64,000 nucleotides of DNA from Fodinicurvata sp. EGI_FJ10296 (GTDB lineage Bacteria; Pseudomonadota; Alphaproteobacteria; DSM-16000; Inquilinaceae). This document shows positions 29,459 through 37,618 of this stretch, in pieces. Each line of letters begins with the position of its first letter. Position 1 is the stretch's first letter. The position numbers and the translations under genes were made by a program. The stretch covers positions 310,001-374,000 of the forward strand of contig NZ_JBFCVL010000003.1 of NCBI RefSeq assembly GCF_040712075.1, written 5' to 3'. The notes under the pieces are model-generated. The model was not told where the DNA came from. It saw only the letters and a program-made list of their open reading frames with translations, and searched no databases.

Positions 29459-29474
29459 CTGGAAACGTTTCCAG
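29459..29474. promoter_or_regulatory. Perfect 16 bp LacI/GalR-type operator between pckA and its divergent neighbour
   Basis: CTGGAAACGTTTCCAG is a perfect palindrome with the central CG typical of LacI/GalR operators. In Sinorhizobium the LacI-family PckR controls pckA and other gluconeogenic genes, so a PckR-like regulator is a good candidate. It lies 187 bp before the pckA start and about 180 bp before the neighbour's start. Nothing else is clear in the 382 bp gap. Confidence 0.65.
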
Positions 29475-29654
29475 GATTCATGCCAAAGCCTACCACTTTG
29501 GTCCATGTTTTTCAGCATACTTACCGATGCGGCCTTGTGTGCGCATCCCGGCTGCGGCATCACGCGCGCCCCAATTGCGGTGACGGTGGGCGGCGGCGCC
29601 AAGAGTATGCTATTCTCGGGATCCTGGATTTCTCGGTCCGACCCGGAGCCGCTC

Positions 29655-30371
29655 ATGGACATGTTCACGATTTTTGCGGCATTGGCGATCCTGGTGGCGA
29701 CGGCCGTCGTCGGCGGCGTCTGCATCATGATGCTGCGCGACCCTCCCGGGACGGATGCCGATACCGTCAGCGACCGTGGCGAGCCGATACGACGCGTCGT
29801 CCGGGGCAAGTGCGGCAAGGTCAGCGAGTTCTATGCGTCGGACGTGGCCCCGTCCGGAACGACGGATCGCCGGGGTGCCGCCCGTCCCTTTGTGCGGACC
29901 CATGGCGACGGCCCCGCCCCCATGTTTCCCGGGCTGATCACGCTTCGGCGTCTCCTTGCCCATGGCCTGGCCGTGCTGCGGCCTGTCGCGGCGCGCGCCG
30001 GATTGCCGGTCGCCGCCACGCGCCGAAGCGTTCAGGGCGAACTGGTTTCACTCGCCGGGACGGTCGTGGAGCCGTGGGAGGATGCCGTCAACCGCCTTGG
30101 CATCGAATATCCGTTGGCTGACCGGGGGCTGGTGCACCGGGCAGTGGAGACCGTTCAGACGGCCTGGGGCCGCATGGCCGGCGACGAGCCGCGCATGACT
30201 CCGATGGCGCAGCGGATCGCGATAACCGGACTTCTCAGCGACGACACCTGCCGCAAAGCACTCGCCGCTCCCCGCCAAATGACCGAAGAGTGGCTTGTCG
30301 ATCGTGCGCAGATGCTGCTGGCGCGTCAGGTCCTGACCCCGCCATCCGGCCGGCGTGCCGGCACGGGATAA
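29655..30371 (+). CDS. Hypothetical membrane-anchored protein
   Basis: 238 residues, not recognised. One N-terminal membrane helix (MFTIFAALAILVATAVVGGVCIMML) and a soluble basic domain with a helical C-terminal half (GLVHRAVETVQTAWGRMAGDEPRMTPMAQRIAITGLLSDDTCRKALAAPRQMTEEWLVDRAQML). CGGAG lies before the ATG; a second ATG is two codons later. The open frame extends upstream through the regulatory gap, which is unlikely to be coding. Divergent from pckA, upstream of mnmC. Confidence 0.55.
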   Translation: MDMFTIFAALAILVATAVVGGVCIMMLRDPPGTDADTVSDRGEPIRRVVRGKCGKVSEFYASDVAPSGTTDRRGAARPFVRTHGDGPAPMFPGLITLRRLLAHGLAVLRPVAARAGLPVAATRRSVQGELVSLAGTVVEPWEDAVNRLGIEYPLADRGLVHRAVETVQTAWGRMAGDEPRMTPMAQRIAITGLLSDDTCRKALAAPRQMTEEWLVDRAQMLLARQVLTPPSGRRAGTG

Positions 30372-30380
30372 GCATTGGGT

Positions 30381-30413
30381 GATAGCGAGGGGATAGCGAG
30401 GGGATAGCGAGGG
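30381..30413. repeat. 11 bp perfect tandem repeat upstream of mnmC
   Basis: Three identical copies of GATAGCGAGGG in the gap between the hypothetical gene and mnmC. The length is not a multiple of three, consistent with its non-coding place. Confidence 0.9.
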
Positions 30414-30481
30414 GGCAGTGTTGATCAGGACACCTCCGGCGCAATGGCATCCGCCCATGCGGCCGTGATATCACCCCGGCC

Positions 30482-32458
30482 ATGACCGAAGCTGCAGACC
30501 TGGACTGGACCAATCCCGCCGGCCCGCGATCCCGTGCCTATGACGATCTTTATTTCAGCGGCGAGGACGGATTGGCCGAAAGCCGCTTCGTCTTTCTCGA
30601 CGGCGTCGGCCTGAACGAAAACTGGGCCGGACGGCGCGGGTTCACGATCGGCGAGACCGGATTCGGGACGGGCCTGAACTTTCTGGCGGCATGGGATCGG
30701 TGGCGCCGAAGTCCCGACCGGCCAGAGCGTTTGCATTTCCTGTCGGTCGAGGCTGAACCTTTGCAGGCCACCGACATCCGCCGCGCCCATGCCCGCTGGC
30801 CGGAACTGGCCGACCTTTCCGCCCGGCTGGCCGACGCCCTGCCAGCGCCGGTCGGCGGCTTTCATCGGCGTCACTTCGACGGCGGGCGGGTCACCCTGAC
30901 CTTGCTGCATGGCGACGGCGCGACCCTGTTGGCCAGCGCCGTCGCCCATGTCGACGCCTGGTTTCTGGACGGTTTCGCGCCGGAGCGAAATCCCGCCCTG
31001 TGGACGCCGGGCCTGTTCGAAACCCTCGGTCGCCTGTCCGCACCCGGCGCGCGGCTGGCAACGTTCACCGCCGCCGGCCATGTGCGCCGGACGCTGGCCG
31101 ATGCAGGCTTCGAGGTGGAGCGGCGCCCCGGCTTCGGCCGCAAGCGCCACATGACTGTCGGACGCTGGACCGGCAGCGCCGACCGCGCGGTGCTAAAGTC
31201 GTGGCCGGCGGATTGCGTCGCCGGCACGGCGCGGCAAGCGATCATCGTCGGTGCGGGCGTCGGTGGTTGCGCCATGGCGCAGGCCCTGCGACGGCGCGAC
31301 TGGTCGGTCACGGTTATCGATCGCAATCCATCGCCGGGCAGTGCAGCTTCGGGCAATCCGGCGGCATTGCTGCAGCCGCGCGCCCAGCTGAACGACGATC
31401 CGTGGACGCTGTTCGGTATGGCAGCGGACGGCTACACCCGCCACATCATCAAAGACCTGGCCGAGACACCGCCTCCGGGTTTGGTCGCAGAAGAGGAGCC
31501 TTTGGCGAACTGGTGCGGCGGGCTGGAACTCGCGGTTGCGCCGCGCGAACGCCACCGACAAACCGCGCTGGCGGCGTGGACGGGCGAGACGCGCAATATC
31601 TTCCAAATCGTGGACCGGCAGGAAGCTTCCGACATCGCCGGCATCCCGGTCTCTCACTCCGGCCGCTGGTATCCCGACGCCGGCTGGATCGCGCCGCTAC
31701 CGGTTCTGTCGCGCGCGCTCGGCAGTGATGGGCCGCTTGCCGCCACCGCCCGCCACGCCCGTCGCGACGACAACGGCCTCTGGCAAGTGTACGACAGTCA
31801 CGACCGGCTCATCGCCGCCGCGCCGGTGCTGATCCTGGCGACCGGAGCGGGCGGATTGATCATTGGTGACGCCATGTTCGATCCCGCGCGCCATACCGAC
31901 GCCCTCGACGATTCACCAGACCGCCGATTCTACGGTGCGCTTCGCCCCGCGCGTGGCCGGATTACCGAGGTCGCCGCGACCGGGACGACCACCGGGCTGC
32001 GCTGCGTCCTGTCCGGGGACGGCTATATCATGCCGGCCGGCGCGGGACGCCACATGGCCGGCGCGACATATGTCGCTATCGATCCGGCGGCGCTGGCCCA
32101 TGGTCCGGCGGGCGGCGACGTACCGCCGTCGGCAGAGACGGAGACCGCCGACGATCAGGTCACGTTGAGCCGCATCGCCAGTCTGGCGCCGTCGCTGACA
32201 TCGGCCCGTGCGGTCGGGGGCCGATCAGGCATCCGGATCACCACCGCCGACCGACGACCCTTCGCCGGCCCGGTTCCCGGTTCTGGTCCCGGATCGGGGC
32301 CGGCGCCCGGCCTGTTCACCCTGTCAGCGCTGGGATCGCGCGGCTTCGGCCAAGCTTGGCTGCTGGCCGACATGATTGCCAGCCATCTGGAGAGCGAGCC
32401 GCTGCCAATGTCAGTCGATCAGATCGCCTGCGTCGATCCGTCCCGGTTCGGTCGATAG
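30482..32458 (+). CDS. mnmC: Bifunctional tRNA (mnm5s2U34)-methyltransferase / FAD-dependent cmnm5s2U34 oxidoreductase MnmC
   Basis: 658 residues, both domains present. The N-terminal MnmD methyltransferase (DLDWTNPAGPRSRAYDDLYFSGEDGLAESRFVF, FTIGETGFGTGLNFLAAWDRW, DAWFLDGFAPERNPALWTPGLF) is followed from about residue 250 by the FAD oxidase (AIIVGAGVGGCAMAQALRRRDWSVTVIDRN, HSGRWYPDAGWI, GGRSGIRITTADRRPFAGPVPG). Together they finish the wobble modification made by MnmEG. Convergent with the phosphate symporter gene 16 bp downstream. Confidence 0.94.
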   Translation: MTEAADLDWTNPAGPRSRAYDDLYFSGEDGLAESRFVFLDGVGLNENWAGRRGFTIGETGFGTGLNFLAAWDRWRRSPDRPERLHFLSVEAEPLQATDIRRAHARWPELADLSARLADALPAPVGGFHRRHFDGGRVTLTLLHGDGATLLASAVAHVDAWFLDGFAPERNPALWTPGLFETLGRLSAPGARLATFTAAGHVRRTLADAGFEVERRPGFGRKRHMTVGRWTGSADRAVLKSWPADCVAGTARQAIIVGAGVGGCAMAQALRRRDWSVTVIDRNPSPGSAASGNPAALLQPRAQLNDDPWTLFGMAADGYTRHIIKDLAETPPPGLVAEEEPLANWCGGLELAVAPRERHRQTALAAWTGETRNIFQIVDRQEASDIAGIPVSHSGRWYPDAGWIAPLPVLSRALGSDGPLAATARHARRDDNGLWQVYDSHDRLIAAAPVLILATGAGGLIIGDAMFDPARHTDALDDSPDRRFYGALRPARGRITEVAATGTTTGLRCVLSGDGYIMPAGAGRHMAGATYVAIDPAALAHGPAGGDVPPSAETETADDQVTLSRIASLAPSLTSARAVGGRSGIRITTADRRPFAGPVPGSGPGSGPAPGLFTLSALGSRGFGQAWLLADMIASHLESEPLPMSVDQIACVDPSRFGR

Positions 32459-32474
32459 ACGCTGTCCTTCGGCA

Positions 32475-34139
32475 CTATTCGGCATGCACGGATTTGCGCA
32501 GCCGCGAGGTGCGCAGTTCTCCTGCTTCCTCCAGGATCGGATAGGCTGCGGTCGACAACAACCCGTTCAATCGCTTGAGATCGCGGACCATGTCGAGGTG
32601 GAGCGATGACGTCGAAATGCTCTCGGTGCGCCCCTCTTCCAGCCGCTTGTGGTGACTGTCCAGCGCCTGCTTTTCCAGCACCCGGAATTGTTCTTTTTCA
32701 CGCAGCAATCGCCGCGCAAGGGTCCGGTCGCCGGAGATGAACACGCTCATCGACAGTTGCAGGTTCTGCTGCAGGCGTTGATAGATCCGCTCGATCTCGG
32801 CCTGCCCCTCGGTGGACATGGAAAGCTGGTTCTTGATCTTCTTCGTCGCCAGATTGCGCAGGCTGCCCTCGACGATGTCGCCGCAGTATTCCAGGTTGGT
32901 CGCGAACTGCATGATGTCGCCGCACCGCTTGTTCTCGTCTTCCTCCAACGCCTCCCGCCGCAATTCGGTCAGGTACAGCTTGATCCCTTCGAACAGGCGA
33001 TCGATCTTGCGCTCCATCACCGTGATTTCCTGCAGCCGGGTCCTGTCCCCGCTGGTGAACACCTCCAGGCTGGTCCGCAGCATCCGATCGATGGTGTCGC
33101 CCATGCGCAGCGTTTCCCGGGACGCATTGGCCAGCGCCATCGATGGTTCGTTCAGCGCCGCACGTTCCAGATAACGCGGTGCGGTATCGTCGTCGCCCGG
33201 TTCGGCATGCTCCTTCAGCAGGCGGGTCAACAGGCGCTCCAGGGCGCCGACCAGCGGCAGAAACATCAGTGCGACCAACAGGTTGAAGGCGGTGTGCGCA
33301 TTGACCATCTGGCGGGCCGGCGACTCCGCCGTCATGGTGATGATCGGCTGCAATGCCTCGGCAAACGGCAGCACCAGGATGACGATGGATATCTTCATCA
33401 GGGCGTTGCCGATCGCCACCCGACGGGCGGGCGCCGAGAATGCCGCGGTCGCAACGATCGGGGCGATGGTGCCGCCGACATTGGCGCCGAGCACGAGGAT
33501 GAGGCCGAGCGCGGGTGAAATCGCGCCGCTGCCTGCCATCGACATCACGAGCAGAACCGTCGCAAGACTGGAATGCGCCAGCCAGGTCAGGATCGCCGCC
33601 ACCATGATCGCCAGCAGCGGTTCGTCGGCCAGCGACCGGATCACGATGCCGACGACCGGGGAGTCCTGCATCGGTGCAGAGGTTTCAACGATGATGCCCA
33701 GCGACAGCAGCATCAGGCCGAGCCCGATGGCAACGCGGCCGAGATCGCGCGCCCGCTTGGTGCCGCTGGCGGAAAAGGCGACGAAGCCCGCGAAGATCAG
33801 GATCGGCGACAGGAACGACATATCCAGACTCAGCACCTGCGCGACCAGCGTGGTGCCGACATCGGCACCCAGCATGATGGCCAGCCCCGGCGCCGTGGCA
33901 ATCAGGCCGCGGCTGGCAAAGGATGCGGTGATCAGGCAGGTGGCGGTCGAGCTTTGCAGCAGCGAGGTCACGCCAAGCCCGGCCCCGAACGCCGAAAGCC
34001 GATGGCCGACATACCGCCCCATGAAGCGGCGCAGATTGGCGCCGAACGCACGCTCCATCCCCGTCCGGACCATGCGCATGCCCCAGAGCAACAGGGCAAC
34101 CGCCCCCATCAGATGAATCAGCATGGCGGTAGCGGACAC
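32475..34139 (-). CDS. Na+/phosphate symporter family protein with C-terminal PhoU domain
   Basis: About 554 residues. The N-terminal half has two Na/Pi cotransporter repeats with the QSSTATCL motif (SLLQSSTATCLITASFA) and its inverted partner (LAHSSLATVLLVMSMAG), about eight to nine membrane helices. The C-terminal 220 residues are helical and PhoU-like (MERKIDRLFEGIKLYLTELRREALEEDENKRCGDIMQFATNLEYCGDIVEG). Start chosen at GTG 34139 with AGGAG eight bases upstream; the frame is open to 34322 through a tandem-repeat region. Moves phosphate or a related anion; physiological role unclear. Confidence 0.87.
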   Translation of the reverse strand: MSATAMLIHLMGAVALLLWGMRMVRTGMERAFGANLRRFMGRYVGHRLSAFGAGLGVTSLLQSSTATCLITASFASRGLIATAPGLAIMLGADVGTTLVAQVLSLDMSFLSPILIFAGFVAFSASGTKRARDLGRVAIGLGLMLLSLGIIVETSAPMQDSPVVGIVIRSLADEPLLAIMVAAILTWLAHSSLATVLLVMSMAGSGAISPALGLILVLGANVGGTIAPIVATAAFSAPARRVAIGNALMKISIVILVLPFAEALQPIITMTAESPARQMVNAHTAFNLLVALMFLPLVGALERLLTRLLKEHAEPGDDDTAPRYLERAALNEPSMALANASRETLRMGDTIDRMLRTSLEVFTSGDRTRLQEITVMERKIDRLFEGIKLYLTELRREALEEDENKRCGDIMQFATNLEYCGDIVEGSLRNLATKKIKNQLSMSTEGQAEIERIYQRLQQNLQLSMSVFISGDRTLARRLLREKEQFRVLEKQALDSHHKRLEEGRTESISTSSLHLDMVRDLKRLNGLLSTAAYPILEEAGELRTSRLRKSVHAE

Positions 34140-34193
34140 CGCGCAGTCTCCTCGCATCGTTGCTCTGCCGGCCGGCCCGCCAGGACGACGCCC

Positions 34194-34235
34194 GGGCCAG
34201 GAACCGCGGGCCAGGAACCGCGGGCCAAGAACCCC
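34194..34235. repeat. 14 bp tandem repeat upstream of the Na/Pi symporter gene
   Basis: Two perfect copies of GGGCCAGGAACCGC and a third with three changes, in the 230 bp gap between the symporter and quinone oxidoreductase genes. Confidence 0.85.
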
Positions 34236-34371
34236 GGCGAAGTACAATGCGTTACAGATTGTTACAGTTTTATGACACACGGCGCCACGGAGCGTCATGC
34301 CAGCAATCGCACTGGCATGCAAGCCGTGGCCGCCGTGTCCGGTTCCCTCAGGCCGGCCCGATCAGGACGGA

Positions 34372-35346
34372 TCAGGGTTTCAGGACGATGGCCCCCGTGG
34401 TTTCCCGCGCTGCCAGTGCCCGGTGTGCCTCGGCCGCCTCCGCCAGCGGCAGCGTCAGGTCGACGCTGGCAGAGATCCACCCCTTGGCCAGCGCCTCGAA
34501 GACATTGCCGGAAATCGCCTCAATCGATGGGCGATCGACGGCATAATGAAAGAGCGTCGGCCGGGTCAGGCTGGTGGATTTTTTTGCCAGGAGCGCCGGG
34601 TCGACCGGCGACACCGGGCCGGAGGATTGGCCGAACAGCACCATATGCCCCCGCAGCGACAGGCATTCCATCGAAGTGTCGAAGGTATCGCGGCCGACGC
34701 CGTCATAGACGACGCGAACGCCCTTGTCGCCGGTGATCTCGCGCACCCGCTTCGCCACGTCCTCGCGACCGTAAAGGATCGTGTGGTGGGCGCCGGCCGC
34801 GATCGCCTTTGCCGCCTTCTCCGGTGTCGATGTCGTGCCGATGACGGTCGCGCCCAACGCCCGCGCCCAGCCGCACAGCAGCAGCCCCACACCGCCTGCC
34901 GCCGCGTGCACCAGAATGGTGTCGCCCTTGTGCACAGGCTCGGTCCGATGAAGCAGATATTCCGCCGTCATGCCCTTGAGCATCAGCGACGCCGCCTGAT
35001 CGTCGCTGACGCCGTCCGGCAGGCGTACCAGACGCATTGCCGACATGACGCGCGCTTCGCAATAGGCACCGGGCGGCGGGCCGGCATAGGCAACCCGATC
35101 CCCCGGCGCGACCCAGTCCACACCCTCGCCAACGGCCTCGACGATGCCCGCCGCCTCCATGCCGATCGAAGCGGGCAGCGCGGGCAACGGGTACAGCCCG
35201 CTGCGGAAATAGATATCGATGAAATTGACGCCGACGGACGTGTGCCGAACCCGCGCCTCGCCCGCACCCGGTTCACCGACGGGAACGTCCGTCCATTTCA
35301 TCACTTCGGGACCGCCGGTTTCCGATATCACGATTGCCTTGACCAT
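34372..35346 (-). CDS. NADPH:quinone oxidoreductase (zinc-independent MDR family)
   Basis: 324 residues, the length of Qor. Medium-chain dehydrogenase fold without zinc ligands: GVNFIDIYFRSGLYPLPALPASIGMEAAGIVEAVGEGV near the N terminus, AGPPPGAYCEARVM, MLKGMTAEYLLHRTEPVHKGDTILVHAAAGGVGLLLCGWARALGATVIGTTST (dinucleotide site AAAGGVG) and VYDGVGRDTFDTSMECLSLRGHMVLFGQSSGPV. Start ATG at 35346 with GAGGAG upstream. Single-gene unit. Confidence 0.92.
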   Translation of the reverse strand: MVKAIVISETGGPEVMKWTDVPVGEPGAGEARVRHTSVGVNFIDIYFRSGLYPLPALPASIGMEAAGIVEAVGEGVDWVAPGDRVAYAGPPPGAYCEARVMSAMRLVRLPDGVSDDQAASLMLKGMTAEYLLHRTEPVHKGDTILVHAAAGGVGLLLCGWARALGATVIGTTSTPEKAAKAIAAGAHHTILYGREDVAKRVREITGDKGVRVVYDGVGRDTFDTSMECLSLRGHMVLFGQSSGPVSPVDPALLAKKSTSLTRPTLFHYAVDRPSIEAISGNVFEALAKGWISASVDLTLPLAEAAEAHRALAARETTGAIVLKP

Positions 35347-35504
35347 ACCCATCTCCTCAAATCCTGCGTGACCGCACAGGCTAGGCCCTGTGCCGCCGGG
35401 CCGCAAGACGATGGCGCGCGCCCCTGAAGGAGCCTTTGACGGCCTGGACCGGACCCTGCCCCGCAATGACGCTATGTGTGGCGGACAGGATCGGAGGAAC
35501 CGGC

Positions 35505-35660
35505 ATGTTTGACGGCATAGGCGGCGGCTTCGAGCGGATCATGGCCATGAACGAGTCCATCTGGGCGCGGCATGCGAATTCCTGGATCGGCTGGTGAGCG
35601 CTGATCCCGATAGCTGCGGTGGTGATCTGGGGGGCCGGACCCCACACCTATGCCATCCGC
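35505..35660 (+). pseudogene. Possible DUF6653-like remnant with internal stop
   Basis: CGGAGGAACC precedes an ATG reading MFDGIGGGFERIMAMNESIWARHANSWIGW, then TGA, then ALIPIAAVVIWGAG in the same frame. Small DUF6653-type membrane proteins carry a similar MD.A.W.RHANPWS.W...P...L..W pattern. It could instead be a 30-residue peptide gene. Apart from this and the Fur box, the 399 bp gap from 35347 to 35745 shows nothing. Confidence 0.3.
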
Positions 35661-35701
35661 GCGTTGATTATTCGCACTTATCACCAACCCGCTATTGCGA
35701 T

Positions 35702-35716
35702 TGCGAATGATTCGCA
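35702..35716. promoter_or_regulatory. Fur-type operator heading the FecBCD operon
   Basis: TGCGAATGATTCGCA, a perfect 7-1-7 palindrome, continues into TTATC. It shares half-sites with the box upstream of fbpA (TGCGAAT / ATTCGCA). It ends 29 bp before the first start codon of the operon, so repression by an iron-loaded Fur is the natural reading. Confidence 0.75.
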
Positions 35717-35745
35717 TTATCGTTCTCGCACGAAAGGGAACTGCA

Positions 35746-36366
35746 ATGACCGACCAGCCAAACTCCCCCGCCTCCACCACGATCCTCGTTCTTTCGACAG
35801 AGCGCGCCATTCCGCCAGTTCTCGACCCCTACGAACGCGACGGAACCCTGGTCGCGCTTATGGATCATGACCTGAGCGAGCGTGACATCGACCGAAGTAC
35901 CGGTCTGATCACGACCATCCATCTCGACCAGATACGGTTTCACGAACTCAGGCCCGCTATCGACCGGTTCTTTCGCCGGGGCGGGCGCCTGTTCTTCAAC
36001 GGCCATCCAGTCAGGCGGTTCGTCGACGGGCTGACCCCGTTCGTACCGCTGGACAGCCCGCGCCGCCGCGATCTCGATCTCTCGGCGCTGACCGCGCATC
36101 CGGTCTTCGCCGGCATCGACACCCCCAGCCTCGCAACGCGCAAGGGCGTCGCCGGTTTCTTCGGCCGCGGCCACGCCCCCCCGCCACCGGGTGCCGCTGC
36201 CGTCACCGGCCTCGGCCCGAATCGATGGCCGGTGGATTGGACCTGGGATACGCCCGCCGGCGGAACGCTGTTCATCCACGCCGGCAACGATCTGTGGTCC
36301 GTCGCCGACGACCCGGCTGTCAACGCGCGGCTGGCCGGCAACATCATCCAATGGGTCACGTCATGA
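35746..36366 (+). CDS. Uncharacterised protein, GATase1-like fold suspected (operon gene 1)
   Basis: 206 residues, cytosolic, no named family recognised. RFFRRGGRLFFNGHPVRRFVDGL and the C-terminal GGTLFIHAGNDLWSVADDPAVNARLAGNIIQWV resemble class I glutamine-amidotransferase-like (ThuA/GATase1-like) domains, but no nucleophile-elbow cysteine is visible, so it would not be an amidotransferase. ATG after AAAGGGAA; the frame's earlier start lies inside the Fur box. First gene of a Fur-box-headed operon; stop overlaps the next start (ATGA). Confidence 0.6.
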   Translation: MTDQPNSPASTTILVLSTERAIPPVLDPYERDGTLVALMDHDLSERDIDRSTGLITTIHLDQIRFHELRPAIDRFFRRGGRLFFNGHPVRRFVDGLTPFVPLDSPRRRDLDLSALTAHPVFAGIDTPSLATRKGVAGFFGRGHAPPPPGAAAVTGLGPNRWPVDWTWDTPAGGTLFIHAGNDLWSVADDPAVNARLAGNIIQWVTS

Positions 36367-37103
36367 GCCTGATCGCCGTCCATCCCGGTGCCGCCTATCA
36401 CATCGAAAGCCTGGAGGCGCCCCGTTATGCCGGGTATTTCAACCGGCTCGTCCGCCCGGAAAGCCTGAGCGACATCGCGTTCGACGCCGATGACGTCCTG
36501 CTCGTCCCGTGTCGCACACCGCCGGCGCGGATGACGCCCCACCGGACTCGTCTGCTGCGTCATTTGCAGGACGGCGGCTCAATCGTGGCCATGGGCGAAG
36601 CCCGGTCCGATCTGTGGCTGCCCGGCATCAGCTTTACGCCGCAACCGACCAACTGGTGGTGGTGGCTGGAGGAAGGCGCGGATCTGGGCGTGCGCATCGC
36701 CGCGCCGGAACATCCGCTCTTCAGTTATCTGTCGCGCTTCGACCTGACCTGGCATCTGCACGGCTGGTTCCAGCCACCCGACGGCGCCGACATCCTGGCG
36801 ACCGACGGCGACGGCCGGGCCATCCTTTATGTCGACCGCGTCACCACCGCTGGCACGATGATCGTCACCAGTCTGGACCCCTTCTATCACCACGGCTCGC
36901 ATTTCATGCCGGCCACAACGCGGTTCCTGGACGGCTTTCTGCCCTGGCTCCGGACGGGGATCCGGACGGGGGGCAGAGACTCGCGCCAGACCGACTTTCA
37001 ACAGGCCGCCCCGGCTCAGAAGCCGACCGCCGTCATCATCCCGTTCAACAGCAACACTGGACCCCTCAATGACACCGTTCTGCCCAAACCTCACCGTTCT
37101 TGA
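36363..37103 (+). CDS. Uncharacterised protein, GATase1-like fold suspected (operon gene 2)
   Basis: 246 residues, cytosolic. DDVLLVPCRTPPARMTPHRTRLLRHLQDGGSIVAMGEARSDLWLPGI has the strand-loop-helix pattern of GATase1-like domains (acidic strand, P-turn, helix, GG-x-hydrophobic-x-x-G). A tryptophan-rich stretch follows (NWWWWLEEG) and HLHGWFQPP, TMIVTSLDPFYHHGSHFMPATTRFLDGFLPWL, which supplies several histidines. Probably a partner of the preceding gene, to which it is coupled by ATGA. Carries a 12 bp tandem duplication near its end. Function unknown. Confidence 0.6.
   Translation: MSLIAVHPGAAYHIESLEAPRYAGYFNRLVRPESLSDIAFDADDVLLVPCRTPPARMTPHRTRLLRHLQDGGSIVAMGEARSDLWLPGISFTPQPTNWWWWLEEGADLGVRIAAPEHPLFSYLSRFDLTWHLHGWFQPPDGADILATDGDGRAILYVDRVTTAGTMIVTSLDPFYHHGSHFMPATTRFLDGFLPWLRTGIRTGGRDSRQTDFQQAAPAQKPTAVIIPFNSNTGPLNDTVLPKPHRS
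36949..36972. repeat. 12 bp tandem duplication
   Basis: Two copies of TCCGGACGGGGA (last base differs) near the 3' end of the second operon gene; in frame. Confidence 0.75.
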
Positions 37104-37590
37104 GGACGGCCACCCGATCACCTTCTCGATCCAGGATGCGATGAACTATCACGGCCCGGGCTATCCGGGCGGTGTCGTCCACGGCTACAAGGTTCTGGAA
37201 CGCGCCCTGCCGCTGCTGGGCGCGGACGGCGCGGTCGAGCGGCGCGGCATCGGCATCGAAACCGCGTTCCCCGGCCCCGGTGCCCGGGACACGTTCGAAC
37301 TGGTCACCCGCGCGGTCACCGGCGACCGCTACCAGGTCGACCTGAACCTTGCATCGCCGGACGTCGTCGAAAGCCCGAAGGGGCGGTATGTCTTCCGCCT
37401 CACCTATCGCGAGACGCAGGTCGAGATCGTCATCCGCCCCGGCCATGTGCGGCCGGAATTCATTGCCATGGCCCGTAAGCCTGACCGCACGCCGGATGAC
37501 GAAGTGCAGCTCGCCGACCTCAAACGCGAGATGGCCGACCGCCTGATGCCGCTGCCGGCGGCAGAAATCTACGACGCCACGATCCTCTGA
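37069..37590 (+). CDS. FmdE-like domain protein (operon gene 3)
   Basis: 173 residues, cytosolic. QDAMNYHGPGYPGGVVHGYKVLERALPLLG follows the pattern of the FmdE family start (HGH..PG...GY), and GARDTFELVTRAVTGDRYQVDLN sits where FmdE proteins have their conserved D-x-(L/F) and T-G segment. The rest (KGRYVFRLTYRETQVEIVIRPGHVRPEFIAMA) fits the same alpha/beta fold. FmdE was named for a molybdenum formylmethanofuran dehydrogenase operon, and its biochemical role is not established. Overlaps gene 2 by 35 bp. The match is distant; a search is needed to confirm it. Confidence 0.55.
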   Translation: MTPFCPNLTVLEDGHPITFSIQDAMNYHGPGYPGGVVHGYKVLERALPLLGADGAVERRGIGIETAFPGPGARDTFELVTRAVTGDRYQVDLNLASPDVVESPKGRYVFRLTYRETQVEIVIRPGHVRPEFIAMARKPDRTPDDEVQLADLKREMADRLMPLPAAEIYDATIL

Positions 37591-37618
37591 ATCCCGGCAA
37601 ACCAGACCAGGAAAACCC

